This document shows, piece by piece, positions 47,782 through 59,770 of a stretch of 64,000 bases of DNA (positions are counted from its first letter, which is position 1; every line of letters starts with the position of its first letter). This stretch comes from Cytospora piceicola. Taxonomy: Eukaryota > Ascomycota > Sordariomycetes > Diaporthales > Cytosporaceae. The translations under genes were made by a program, and so were the position numbers. The notes below the pieces were generated by a model. It was not told where the DNA came from. It saw nothing but the letters and a program-made list of their open reading frames with translations, and ran no database searches. The DNA lies in contig JALQBC010000013.1 of NCBI GenBank assembly GCA_023375675.1, positions 930,001 through 994,000 of the forward strand. Reading direction: 5' to 3'.

Positions 47782-48832
47782 ATGATGGTGTTTGGTTGAC
47801 TGTTTAGGTTGTCGTTGGTCTGATTTACCTGGGTTGGGTATATAAAGCAGCATTGCATGGATATGCTAGAATCGAAAGTCATTTGGGATGGGTCGGTGGC
47901 ATAGAGGCTCTAGATCTTGGATTTGGTACTGGATCCTGGGATCAGTCCCCACGATGGATATGGTCTAGTTACTTGGATGCGAGCTCGACTCGGATCTGGG
48001 AGTCATGTTCTTATGATAACTATAATAGTAAGTGTTACTTCCGACAAGGAAACGCATGCTGTTCGTATTTGCAAGGTGACGGAAACCAGGATTGGAAACT
48101 TCCTATATCCATGCCAGTTCTTCTTGGAAATTACCGGAACTCTGCGTACTGATCAGTGATTGATGTCCATCTGCCTTCCAAACGTTCGATACGTAATGGT
48201 GACTACCCTACCCTAGGGTAGAGATACACTGGCCTGGTAACAGCAAGTCTTTCGGGGAGCCAGAGATAAGGCGGGAAAATATTTAATGAGAAGATGCCCA
48301 GAGTGTTGTTTCTCATACCTATGGAAAAACCTTGCTATCCTGGGTGTTAACATCAGTTTAAAAAGGGAGGAGTTATTCAGATTTGGCAAGATGAAATGTA
48401 CTGAGAACGTTTTTCTGGTAGCCAGAAGACATCAAAAGGAAGAGCACAGGGAGTTAGAAGAGAGAATACAGAACAATAAGGAGGGTTGGCCAGACATGGG
48501 GCCAGCAAAGGACGGACATGGAGACGGAAGCAAGTTGAGTGGATTTCCTTTATGTTTGCATACGTGTCGTTATAACATGCAACAAGCTGCTAGCAACACG
48601 GTAGGTCATTCATCATGGTTACTTAGGTACGTTTCATCCAGCTAAGTGTTCCCCTGTATTGAATACACAAAGTTCGTCTTGAAGGTGAACAGGTAGGAAC
48701 AACTTGCTCCCCTGGATCAAGGATTCAGGGTTGAGCTTATAACAAATTTGCAAGTGCTCGCATGCCTTGAACAGCAACAGGCTCGCCTGGAGCCAGTTCC
48801 CTATCTACAGTCCGACTGTCTCCTCTGGAGCT
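47782..48832. other. convergent intergenic region
   Basis: Between the transporter and SDR genes, which face each other. Only weak short frames; nothing supported. Confidence 0.5.
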
Positions 48833-49793
48833 TTACCATGGCAGTTTCAAAGGTGTAGACAAACCCTTGCCAAGAACAGGCTCAGCTGTCCCAATATCAC
48901 CTAGATACGGTCAGCTACCTATCGTTACAGTAGTACAGCATCTGTACTGCACTTACCTGGTCCTCGTGGTGCCCAGTACTCTCCCGTCTTGCTGATATCA
49001 AGCTCCTCGGCCCACTTCACCAGGCTCTCCGCAGCTTCATCTGGCGTCACAGCTAGAGAACCTCTGGTTAGCCATGTCGACTTTCTGGAACCGGAAGTCC
49101 ACCCCAAGACCCCGCTTACCTCCACCATCGTCCCAGAACTTGTCAAAACCCACGCCCTTGGTCATCTCGGTGCGCATGAAACCGGGGTGCACGATGCTGA
49201 CGATGACCCCCGCATCCTTCAGATCCAGACTGAGGAGCTTCCCCGTCATGTTGAGGGCCGCCTTGCTAGCGTGGTGGCCATAGTTTCCGCCTCCTTCGGA
49301 CTCGTGGCGCAGGTTAATGCTGCCTGATTCTGAGGATACGAGAACGACTTTGGAGCCCTTTGTCAACAGGCCTGCATGGAAAAGCCGGTGGACGATGAAG
49401 ACGGGTGCGATCGAGCTGGTGGTGTACATAGTCACTTCCTCGTCCCAGTTCGGGCCCTTGTCATTGAAGTCTTCGGTGGTGAAACGTCCAGCTGTGATGA
49501 CCTGGGATGAAGGGTTAGTCTTCAAGCTACAAGTGAGTTTTGGGGCATCAGTGGTGATTATCACTGACCACAACGTCAAGAGGTTTCTCGCCTTTGAGCT
49601 GGCTGGTAAGCTCGTCGCCCACGTTGGACTTCAGAAGATCGATATTCGATAGCCATTTGACGCTCTCTGGAAAGCCCTTCGGGATTGTAGATCTCGCCGT
49701 TGTGAAGACCTGAGTCGAGCCTTGAGAGGCATACTGCTTTGCCAGCGATGCACCGAGGCCTCTGGTGGCGCCAACGATTAGTGCTCGTACCAT
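48833..49793 (-). CDS. short-chain dehydrogenase/reductase
   Basis: Four exons, 49793..49569, 49501..49120, 49052..48957 and 48900..48833, giving 256 residues, a standard classical SDR. The cofactor motif is LIVGATRGLGASLA, the serine lies in LVSSESGS, and the catalytic Tyr-x3-Lys is in YGHHASKAALN. The end reads EYWAPRGPGDIGTAEPVLGK and LKLPW, as in a common fungal SDR group of unknown substrate. Introns are 67, 67 and 56 nt; the first has a GTCAGT donor. Start chosen at MVRALIVGA because the Rossmann strand begins there; upstream in-frame codons do not fit the family. Confidence 0.9.
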
Positions 49794-50161
49794 TATGCTA
49801 GCGGTGATCAATACAATTCGATGTGTTTTTGATATGGGAGCAGTGACAGCTTGAGATGGACGATGTCTAATATGCTCTTCTCGATCAAAGGCGTGCGAGG
49901 ATGGTGTCATCCGAGGTGACGTCAAGGTTAAGAGATGTGAGGACAGTTCATTGTATCATATTAACAAAAAGTAGCGATAAATACACAGAAGACTGTTAGT
50001 GCGACACCATGATCGGGCAAATAGGTAGCAGTCCCCCATTCCAAGGTTGCTGTAAGGGATATCAAAGGCCATATTGGGGCATTATTCAACAGACTCAAGA
50101 GTAACTTGAAGGTGTTATTCTATCCTGGTACGTATGTTGTACTCTCAACTGTTCCAGTCCT
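49794..50161. other. intergenic region, SDR promoter
   Basis: Separates two minus-strand genes; no gene supported. Confidence 0.5.
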
Positions 50162-51758
50162 CTACTGGACCACAAACTGCTCCCTATGCGATTTATACAG
50201 TGTTGAAGCATCCAATGTCTTACCTGTCTCCGAGCTGATGAAGTTGATCACCAGATTGTTCTCATCCGCAAACGTCAGAGTCGCGTAAGAAAAGCCATCA
50301 GCGTACGCAAACCTGTTCGACGTAATATTCGACCCAACCGCAGTCGCGCCCTCAATATTACCCGCTCCGCCGGCGATGATATACATTGGGCTCTTGGGGT
50401 CCTTCATGTCCGCGGAGTCGATAGTGTTGTTGTAAGTTGGCGCGAACCGCTGGCTGTTGTGCACGTGTCCGAATACGCCGATGTCGACGCCGTATTTATA
50501 CATCAGGGGCTCGAAGGCAGTCTGACACGCACTGCAGATATTTCCGTGGCCTCCAGTGGAATACCAGGGACGGTGGCCAGCCACTACGAGCCACGGCGTC
50601 ACTGACCGGTCGACTGATGCGAGATCCGCCTCGAAGAACTCGACCTGTTGCCCCGTATACCCGAAATTCCCACCATCAAGCCCGGCCGAGCCGTAGGGCA
50701 CATCAGGCGCGTCGGTGAAGTCTGTCTCCGTGTCGATCATGGTGACATGCACCATTCCATATTCGAACGAGTACCAAAATGGAGGGTTCGCGAGCTCCCT
50801 GGCCTTGTTGGCGTTCACCTTGGCGTTGTTATTGCGTGATGTGGACGCAAAGGCCGTCGGCATGTTCTGGCCAAACCGCACCCGGAAGTCAGTGAAGTTC
50901 TTCTGGCCCTCGGGGCAGACGGCCTCGATGGTCGGAGTGCCCAGCTCCTCACAGTCCGCTTCGTGGTTGCCAGGACTGGCCATGTAGGCCTTCCGGCTGG
51001 AGATGGGCGACAGCTGGTTGAAGAACTCCTCGAGGATAGCCTCGTAGGCGTTGGTTCCATCTTTGGAGTTGCTCGGGGTGAGGTACCAGTCGTCGGCGTA
51101 GCCAAAGTCGCCCGGGTGCAAGACCCATTCATAATCGTTGAAAGTGTCCGCCATCCGAGCTATCGTCGTGTGGTTGAGAGAAGGATCCACCTCTGGGATC
51201 GTATCACGCTTGGACATGTCGCCCTTGATCGTGAATCCATCTACTCCATATACTCCAAGATCAATAACAACGCTGGTCGTGAAGGGCGTCTTGTCTCCGG
51301 GAGCCCGGGGGCTCATGAAGCTCTCCAAAGTCGAATTCGTCGACACGATCTTGTAGTAATAGGTCGCACCGGCCGTAAGGTTACTGAGAATGACAGTGTT
51401 GGACCATGTCCTAGACGTGTTGTACGTTACTGAAATCTCCGAGCATGATTGTTTGTTTAGTTTGCCGCTGGTTGTGCCGTACTGCACGCACGGTTTGTTC
51501 AACTGTTCATACGTGTTCCACCCAACTGAAATCGCTGTGCATTGTCAGAGGCTGAGGTCAGTTCGAACTCATCATAATTTGTATTTGGGTGTTTTACGCG
51601 AATACCAAAGCGCGGTGCTTACAGTTGGCACCACTTATAGCCAGACGTGTCTGGACGGGCGTTGTGAGGTCCGAGGGAATAGCAGGGTAGTTCGCACTAC
51701 CTAGGACCGATGAGGCCAGAAGGGCAAGGACCCTGATGTGCTTCAAAATAAATCCCAT
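50162..51758 (-). CDS. secreted purple acid phosphatase
   Basis: Two exons, 51758..51623 and 51534..50162, giving 502 residues. A signal peptide (RVLALLASSVLGSANYP) is followed by a fibronectin-like N-terminal domain (ISVGWNTYEQLNKPCVQYG) and a metallophosphoesterase domain. The dimetal-site motifs are in order: GDMSKR, HPGDFGYADDWY, GNHEADC, VVAGHRPWYS and FGHVHNSQR, the set typical of purple acid phosphatases. Many N-glycosylation sequons are present. It should release phosphate from esters such as phytate in the medium at acid pH. The intron is 88 nt (GTAAGC..CAG). Confidence 0.92.
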
Positions 51759-53630
51759 GATTCCATACGTCCAATGAACCCTACAGGGGATGAATGAAAA
51801 TAATGAGTGGCAGCCTGTCGGAGGAAGCTTGCATGTGGCGGCATTTCAAGATCGAGAGGGAGGGGACTCCCATGTTATATCCAAAATCAACAGGAATCCT
51901 CATGGAGGCACCCGAGGGCCAATATCATCTCGGATGGATCACTACATGACCCCATGTGGTGTAGCGGAGAATAAATTATGGTGTCGCATGCAACCTGGGG
52001 CAGTGTTCTCAGCTTGCTACCCTACATTAGCCGAAGCTCCCACATACAGCATGTACTCAAGAAGGTATGCATAGGAGTCTTATCAATGATACGCAAGCGT
52101 GTGGAGATCAAATTCACCGACTAATCCGAGTGGCCGTCCAATCTCATGACGTGAAGGCCATGATGCATGGTCTCAGGGTGGGCGTGGAAGTTGAATTTCC
52201 GATTAGTAACGAATAAAACGTGATGTAGGAGGCAACCAAACGCAAGCGGTAGAGAACTGCTTAATGTTCCACTCGGTCACCGAATTCGTTCTGGTCCCAA
52301 TATTTCAATGTTCCTACATATAGTATAAGTCGCTTGATAGAGAAGGTGGCAATCCGCCGTCTGTCTCTGTAATGCAAGTCATGGCCCGTTGGTACCCGTT
52401 GCATTCCTATAATATTCCCAGCTGTGTCTCTGGAATGCAGCTGCAACACGTGGTTCCAACCAATATATCTTTGAAAGTCACTCAACAATGGTTTACCGTA
52501 AGTTGGAGTCTGGAACCACTGGGCTAAGTCCGAGTTAGAAAATCAGATATAACATTATGTCTGGGCTTATTTCTTAGTACTTGCCAATAGGGGTCTTACA
52601 GCTCCAGGGGGTAATCATGATGCTCCTTCTCGTTGCCTGGTGTCTTTGTTTTTATTGCTTAGTACTTTTAAGTCTTTCCCTTGGACCGGATGCTTGGGAG
52701 CAGCCTAAATCAACTACATCCAGGATTGGCAGTGGACCAGATGGAACTCAATGCATGTTTGATTTCATAACTCCTGCTCTATACGTCTACTCAAACACCC
52801 TGGTCACGAGACATCAGGAAGGTAGTAAACCAGTCGCCGCCCTATTGCGCGACTTTCTCCCCTTGGAGCCGTAAGTGGCTCAATCTTTTACAAATAGTCG
52901 CACCATCCGCCTCTCCGGGCGCTGCGGGCATCCGAGTGCCAGGATGGCTTTCAGATTCAACTCCACTGGGTTAAATGCACCTTCAGTGAAGTGGAGAACT
53001 TGAGCGTCGTGGGCATTTCCACGGGATACTAGTCGGCTATGAGGATTTACACTGGTCGCGGAGCTACTAGGTCAGATCAGATTACCCGAAGGAAGAAGTG
53101 TTACAGCGAAGCAAATGTATTATTCTGGTGCAGGTCCACAAGCCTTTCCAATAGACCTAACTGTAGTATCTACATAGTATTAACTAGTTACCATTTACAA
53201 CTGTCTTTTGTAAAGCCTCTACACTAATCACCGTATATGACCGTCTGCGGGGCTGTTTCAGCCCATTCGGTTCCATATTAGATTTGATAACCTCGTGGAA
53301 CAGAGGTAATTCACAAACAACAAGGAACTGACAACTTGCTGTAATCGTGAAAGCCGGAGAAAGTGTGTGTGTGTTCATACTTATCTACAACCCAGGCCCC
53401 GCCGTCATGGCTGTCTCGTTCCTGTCAAAGTTTCAAAATAGCTAGGATGTGGTAAACAGCCCACAAGCTGCGGTGTGCGTCCAGCTGATAAATTCTAAAG
53501 ACACATATTTGTGGTTTGGTCTTGTTTATGCCTCCTTCTTGTTTCTCTTTTGACATTTTCTCAATCATTTGACTTGAAGGTTTGTTTTCCATCCGACGAA
53601 ATTGCTCGTACACCTTTCAGAAGGGCCATT
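51759..53630. other. 1.9-kb intergenic region
   Basis: Contains the acid phosphatase promoter and the 3' side of the mutarotase gene. Reading frames are short and unconvincing. No repeat array or RNA gene seen. Confidence 0.5.
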
Positions 53631-54065
53631 TCACGGCCCCCTCACAACCCCCTTCTTCAACAGCAAATTCCCATAGAGCCTCGTCTCACTCGTAGAAACA
53701 ATCACAAACGCCTTGGCAGACTCCTCATAGAACTTGAACCTCTCCAGCCTGCTGAGCGCGAAATTCTCCCCCTCGTGCTTCCGGATCGCCTCCCGGAACT
53801 CCTTCATGACCGGCAGGTCAGCAGCCGCGTCGCCAACGACCTCCATGCACCAGGCCGAATCCTCGACAAAGTCGTCCAGGGGCAAGACGGAGAGGATGGC
53901 GTTCGCGGCCTCGGTGGCGCTCGCGCCGGCGAGACGGATCACGGGCGGGCCGGTCGAGGCTGCCGGGAAGTTGGCGTCGACGATGGCAACGGTGTTGCCG
54001 TGGCCCATCGCTCGCAGGGCTTGTAGGAGCTCCGGTGTCAGGAGGGGGTCGATGCCTTTGAGCAT
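53631..54065 (-). CDS. fucU: FucU/RbsD-family sugar mutarotase
   Basis: Single exon, 144 residues, the usual length. It begins LKGIDPLLTPELLQALRAMG with the catalytic histidine region GHGNTVAIVDANFPA, contains VMKEFREAIRKHEGE and ends FVIVSTSETRLYGNLLLKKG, all characteristic of FucU. The family interconverts alpha and beta anomers of L-fucose or related sugars, feeding sugar breakdown. No other fucose gene is in the window. Codon use is strongly GC-biased. Confidence 0.92.
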   Translation of the reverse strand: MLKGIDPLLTPELLQALRAMGHGNTVAIVDANFPAASTGPPVIRLAGASATEAANAILSVLPLDDFVEDSAWCMEVVGDAAADLPVMKEFREAIRKHEGENFALSRLERFKFYEESAKAFVIVSTSETRLYGNLLLKKGVVRGP

Positions 54066-54663
54066 TTTGTCTTTGTGGCTGTAATGACAGTTTGCTGGTG
54101 AAGATGGTTTTTTATTTTATATATGGTGGTGTGACCGTAGATGGGACTTTTTCTTATTGATGGGAGGCCGATATGCCTGGTGGTATATCTAGAAGTTAGT
54201 CAATGTAACAAATGTGATGCGAAAGAAGTTTCAGGCGTTCAGTACTGTCGAGTATTTTGGGCCCACTCTATTATGGGGCTCGCTTTGGATTTAGTCTATA
54301 TAAGGGAGCTCCCCACGCCCATTGCAAATGGCGTACAATGGCAGTCAAGTTGCTCTACTGTGTATTCGATATGCCCTCCTCTTGATCGTTACAAATACGC
54401 CACGTCATCAAGGGGGCCATATTTCGAGTGCTGCCACACTGAACGGATTCGCCAGACAAGTCATGTTCGAAGAAGCTCGATATGTATGTCCGCGCATGAC
54501 CGACCTCTCAGAACGATACTCTCCGACCACAAAATCCACTGATGGAATGTGATGGATGCCCTGGTTCCAGAAGTTGTTACAAAGACTGCGAGATTTCCAT
54601 TCCAAACACTCCGTGGCTTCAAATTAACGCAAACTCAAGTATAAAGCAGCAGTCACCCATGCC
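54066..54663. other. intergenic region, mutarotase promoter
   Basis: Between two minus-strand genes; nothing coding supported. Confidence 0.5.
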
Positions 54664-56672
54664 TCAAATCAACGGCGCAGCGTGTCCATCACCTCTCATA
54701 TCGCTCCCCGCAGAGTACACCCGCTGGCCGTCAACCACATCATGGTGCACACGAACGACCTGTCCACGGCCAAACAGCGACCTACCCATACCCGTGACAT
54801 ATTGAACCTCGTGGCCCATCCGCTCCAGCTCTTGAGCCACATCCTCCTCGATCCCCTCCTCCAGGTACACCGTGTTGTCGTCCCGCCTGCTCGGATCCGT
54901 CGACTTCCCCGGCAGGCTCACCCCGATACAGATCCTCGGCGCGTCCAGCGCCGTCTGCGGGTTCATCCCGAACCGTGACATGTTCAACAGCACCTGGGCG
55001 TGGCCCTGCGGCTGCATGGCGCCCCCCATGACGCCAAACACGCTGTGCAGGGTCCCGTCCGCCGCGTTGGTGACCATGGCGGGTATGATGGTGTTGTAGG
55101 GCCTCTTCCCCGGCGCGTAGAGGTTCGGGTGGTCCGGCGGGCCCAGGTGGAACCCGGACCCGCGGTTCTGCAGCGCGAAGCCTGTGCCGGGAGGGACGAT
55201 GCGGGTGCCGAAGTTGTCGGCTACGCTGTTGACTAGCGAGCAGGCGTTGCCGTCTTCGTCGGTGGCGCAGAGATAGACCGTGTCACTCGTCTTGTGCACT
55301 CCATATGGGTCCCCTGGCGTGGGTATAGGCGTGGACTTTGCTGGGTTGAAGAGCTGGGCGCGTTCGGCGAGGTATGACGGAGATAGGAGGGCGTGCGGGT
55401 CGATGGCTACGGTGGGATCGGTGATGTACCAGCTTCCGTCCGTGAAGGCTATGCGAAGGGCTTGGATAAGAGCATGGAGGTATCTAAATGTGGAAGCTTC
55501 AGTTAATGGGTTGTGTAAAGGGGACTAAAAGAAGCCGACTCACTGAGCAGAGTTATGGTCTAGTCTTGTGAAAGACGGGATCTTTCCCTCCTTCTCAAGC
55601 TCTGCGAGGATCCCAAGAGCCATTTGAGCAACTATTCCCTGGCCGTTGGGCGGATGCTCCCACAAGTCGATATCACCACCCTCGGAGTCGAAGTTCAAGC
55701 GGATCGAGACGGGCTCCGTGATTGTGCTTTGATGGCTCTTGAGATCATCCAGGCTCAAGTATCCGCCGAGCTTCTGGCTGATCTCTATGATGGCTGCAGC
55801 GACGGGTCCGTCGTAGAAGCCTGCTTTCCCATCCTCTGCCAGACTTCTGAACGTCTTAGCCAGAAGGGGGTTCTTGAAGACCTCCCCGGGGCGAGGCGCT
55901 CGATAACCTTCAGGGGCAGAAGGATCTGGTTTCAACAGTTCCGTGCCGTTGCATTTCCCCCTCAACTCGTCTTCTGCCTTTATCCACTAGAATACAGCTC
56001 AGTCACGAGCATGTTCAATAGGGGATTTCTTAGAGGCCTCACATTGTAGCTCGATATCTCGCTGATGGGACATCCATACTCAGCCATCCGGATCGCTGGG
56101 CCCAAAACCTGTGAAACAGTGACATTCCCGGATCCGTACTGTTCTATGATATCAAGCCAAGCAGCCGCCGCACCGGGAACAGTAACCGAGTAGATCGAGG
56201 TATTAGGTATTGACCCGGCGTCCCGGTTCGTAATGTTGAGGTCCCTGCAGATATCATCTAGGGTGGATTTGGCAGCTGACCTCCCGGAGCCGTTGAGGGC
56301 GTGTACCTTCTTGGATCTCGCCTCGTAGAACAGACAGAAGGCGTCGCCTCCTATCCCCGTCATGGCCGGGTCAACGAGGTTGAGGACTGCTGCTGCTGCA
56401 ACCGCTGCATCCTATGTAAGTTCTCCCTGTCAACACTGCGATGGATAGGGTATCGGTTCCTGTGAAATTGTTGGAAGCATATCGCAAAACAACAGACTCA
56501 CAGCGGCGTTTCCTCCTTCTCTCAGTATTCTAAGGCCAGCCTCAGTCGCCAGCGGCGAACTGCTGCTCACGATGCCCTTGGTGCTATGTACCACACTGCG
56601 CCTACTGGGGAAGTGTATGAAGATCCCATCGTCGGAGGGATAGTCACCATGTGCTCTTACGTTGGGATGCAT
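54664..56672 (-). CDS. gamma-glutamyltranspeptidase-like Ntn hydrolase
   Basis: Four exons, 56672..56502, 56411..56043, 55986..55544 and 55483..54664, giving 600 residues. It shows the GGT fold: [20 protein letters not shown] then [13 protein letters not shown] and [10 protein letters not shown]. The predicted autocleavage nucleophile is Thr396 in [17 protein letters not shown]. Downstream are [21 protein letters not shown] and [14 protein letters not shown], as in the small subunit. GGT-like enzymes hydrolyse or transfer gamma-glutamyl groups from glutathione; some relatives are acylases. No signal peptide or membrane anchor is seen at the N-terminus ([13 protein letters not shown]), so a cytosolic role is likely. 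Introns of 90, 56 and 60 nt were set from splice signals and family continuity. Confidence 0.88.
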
Positions 56673-57324
56673 AATCAGTGATCGCTGTTATATGCACATG
56701 ACAAGGTTGAAGAGCCAAGGCTGCGATGTGCGCACTGTTGTTTTTATGGAGTCCCTCGTCGTCAGTGAAGCTGTCGGTCGTCAGTCATCAAGTACGACCT
56801 GACACCCCGCCCGCGTGCAGTAAATGGAAACGCCAGACCCCCACCGAAGCACATGATGGGAACTTAGTACATATGTACAGGGTACAGGCCCCGGGGCTGG
56901 CTTCACAAAGGTATCATCGGCTTTCCAAGTTCATAGTTCAAAATAATGTCAGGAGACATATATCGAGTGATGTATCTCTTGCTGAATTACTAGTCAGATG
57001 ATAGATGACCTAGGGATGCGATGCGTAAGCGCGTAGTTGGTACGAGTCGACATCTGGAGGGTTTCCCAGTGATCTCAGCACTGGACGGTTTTTGTTTCGT
57101 TGTTAGAAATGAGACATCATCACAAGAGATTCTCGAATTGAGCTAGGAAATTACATCGAATACGAGTCTTTCAGTTGAGATCATTGCACTTTTCATTATC
57201 TCTTGCTGCACCAGTCATGATCGACATGCGATCTCGATCCGTCCGGTCCACTGTTGTTGACCAGATACTAAGTGATATTACACCTCCAAAACTCCAAAAA
57301 CACAAGCAAATGCTGGGTCGGCAT
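56673..57324. other. intergenic region, GGT-like gene promoter
   Basis: Between two minus-strand genes; no gene supported. Confidence 0.5.
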
Positions 57325-58843
57325 TTACGACTGCAAGGCAAAGTGCCTGACAACACGCTCAACGACTAAGCCTGCAGCACCGGCTCCAAGCACCGCCAAG
57401 GTCCATGGGTTGCTGCCCTCCTGGACCTTGGGCCAGAAGCTGTTCTTGGTCTGCCTGTACTCCGCGAACTCGCTGGCCTTGACCGGGTTCTTGGCGTACT
57501 TCTTCTCCTGGTAGGCCTCATTCTGCGCATCACCACCAACGTATCTCAGGAAAGCATAGTTGGCGACGGGACCGAGGATGGTGATGGGGTGGAGCTTGCC
57601 GGATCCCCACAGGAAGAGAGGGAACGAAAGGTGAACGAGTGCATCACCGAGGTAGCTGAAGGTGTCAGAGTTAGCAAGTAGTGGTGAGGGAGACGAGCGA
57701 TTATGCTTACTTGGGGTGGCGGACGATGCTCCAGACACCCTCGCGATTCAGCGTAGCATCGCCCTTGGTCTTCTTGTGGGTCTTGAGCTGGTAATCGGCG
57801 AGAATCTCAAGAGCAAAGCCAGCGCTGAAGACGAAGATGCCCAGGTCATGGGCCCACTCGAAGGGTGCAGAGAGGGAGGATCGAGCACTTTGGTTAATAG
57901 TCAGCAAACGTTTAAGACGGTGAGAGAAGAGGTGAACATACCTAGCGTATGGGTTGCGGAAAGGCAGGGTGAATGGCAGGGAAACAACAGCCTGGACAAG
58001 AGCCTCAGGGAGGAACAGGGTGAAGAGAGCCTTGTTCCAGAAACCAGGGTCCTTCTTATCCTCCAGATATCTTGCATCATCGGTCTTGGACTTGGCGCTT
58101 CGAGATGCAACCTGGTAAAAGAGACGGGCACCCCAGGCTGTGACACCAGCAAGAAGGACCTTATCGGGGTAGACCATGGAAGACAAAGCAGTGCCCAGAG
58201 AGACGCCGTCGTAGACGACACGGGTACCAAGAGCACTCCACCACGCATTGGCGACCTGCCCAACAGGCCAGAGCCAGTCCTTGCCATCGACACGGTTAGC
58301 AACCCTTGAGGCAGCATACGCAGTGATGGCAAGACCAGAATGGAGACCGAGTGATGGGAGCAGGGTGTCCTGCAGGATTCCCACCGCTGTTGCGCTACGG
58401 GGGATGTTATACGCGTCACGGGTGAAGTGACCACTGTAGATATCTTGCTCAGAGGAACCACTGCTCGGCCCCCGGACGGGAATTCCCACCCGCTCTGTGG
58501 TGGGGTTATTGGCTTCTGGCTGACTCCAATGGGAGGCATAGCGATCTTGCTCAGCGCCTGAGCCGGTCCAGACCTTGAAGTTGGCGCCTTCAGCCTCAGC
58601 GTTGCGAGGAGCTGAGCGGCTCCAATGTGATTCGTAACGATCTTGTTCCGCACCCGACACGGTTGGGACACGGAACGAAACACCCTCAGCTTCGGGGTTA
58701 CGAGATCCAGGTCGGCTCAGGTGGGCAGCCCATCGGTCCTGCTCGGCTCCAGATGCGGTTGGCACGGGTACGGGTATGTCTCCACGAGTGGGATTGTTTG
58801 GCTTGGTCCCCCAATGGGAGCCATAAGTGTCCTGCTCAGCCAT
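57325..58843 (-). CDS. DUF1295/steroid-5-alpha-reductase-like membrane protein with N-terminal repeats
   Basis: Three exons, 58843..57942, 57887..57711 and 57655..57325, giving 469 residues. The C-terminal two thirds form a multi-helix membrane protein of the DUF1295 type, related to steroid 5-alpha reductases and isoprenylcysteine methyltransferases, with the cofactor-site stretch GVWSIVRHPNYLGDALVHLS made by splicing exon 2 to exon 3. The first 150 residues are five copies of a roughly 30-residue unit built around EQD.Y..H (AEQDTYGSHW, AEQDRWAAHL, AEQDRYESHW, AEQDRYASHW, SEQDIYSGHF). I do not know this repeat in the family. Substrate is unknown. Introns are 54 and 55 nt. The start is the first ATG before the first repeat. 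Confidence 0.85.
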
Positions 58844-59770
58844 AGTTTTCACTTGGCGTTCGGTTGGATGTTGGGGTTTTCTTTCACAGAGATGGAAGGT
58901 GATGTAGAAGAGAGAAACATTGAGTTAAGGGAGTCCTGGAGATTCCTATGTAGGTTGAAATATGTGACGTGATGGTTTGAATACATGTATTGGGGTGTGG
59001 TACCTGCAGATGACATCAGTGACATCACAATGATCGTTCGCTCGCCATCCATGCCGCCGAGCATGTAGTGTATGTACTTGGGGTAATTGAAAGAGGGGGG
59101 AAAAGCTGTGGGAAGCGCGTCGTCATTATCAGCAGATGACCGACACTCTTTACTGGGAATCATCCTGGCTCAGGTCATGGACAAGGTCTTCGCACTTTCT
59201 GATTAGTACAGTAGATATATTTCGGAGCAGACGTCGACTGACTGTCGGGGCTCGGATCCACGACTGTTGAGACGGTGTTCTGCCGAGCTTTGGTTTCCAA
59301 GGTGGCTATCGACGACCAGCTTCCCGGTTGAAAGGACCTCTTCTCTTGCTTGGTCTGAGCTCAGAAATGCCCTACAATTCGATCCGAAGGTCAATGAAAT
59401 TTATCATGCTATCAGACACTACGCTGCTGGTTTCATCAAGAACCCAGGGGTACAAAGGGTTAGGGATATTATCCCTTCCTTCCACACTGTACCTTCGTAC
59501 CTGAGGCTGGTGTCGCGGCAGTTGGCTTTAAGGTTGTGGCTTGTATCCGGGGAAGACCCGGGCTGAGCCGATACATGCATGCATGCATGCTCAAGCTAGC
59601 CTGGCACAGACAGGTACCAGGCCGAACTAGATTTCAGTGCCCTCCAGCACCCGTGGCCTTTACGCGCTGCTGCAACTTCCACCACCGTCACTCTGCATCC
59701 GGTATCTCCTTTCAATTACTGCCGAGACTATTCCACCAAACACGGGATCAACACGGGCAAATATTTGACC
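58844..59770. promoter_or_regulatory. bidirectional promoter region
   Basis: About 0.9 kb between the divergent DUF1295 and TPT-family genes. Contains a short CATG microsatellite. No specific factor site named. Confidence 0.5.
59574..59590. repeat. CATG microsatellite
   Basis: Four CATG units in a row about 180 bp before the transporter start. Confidence 0.8.
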
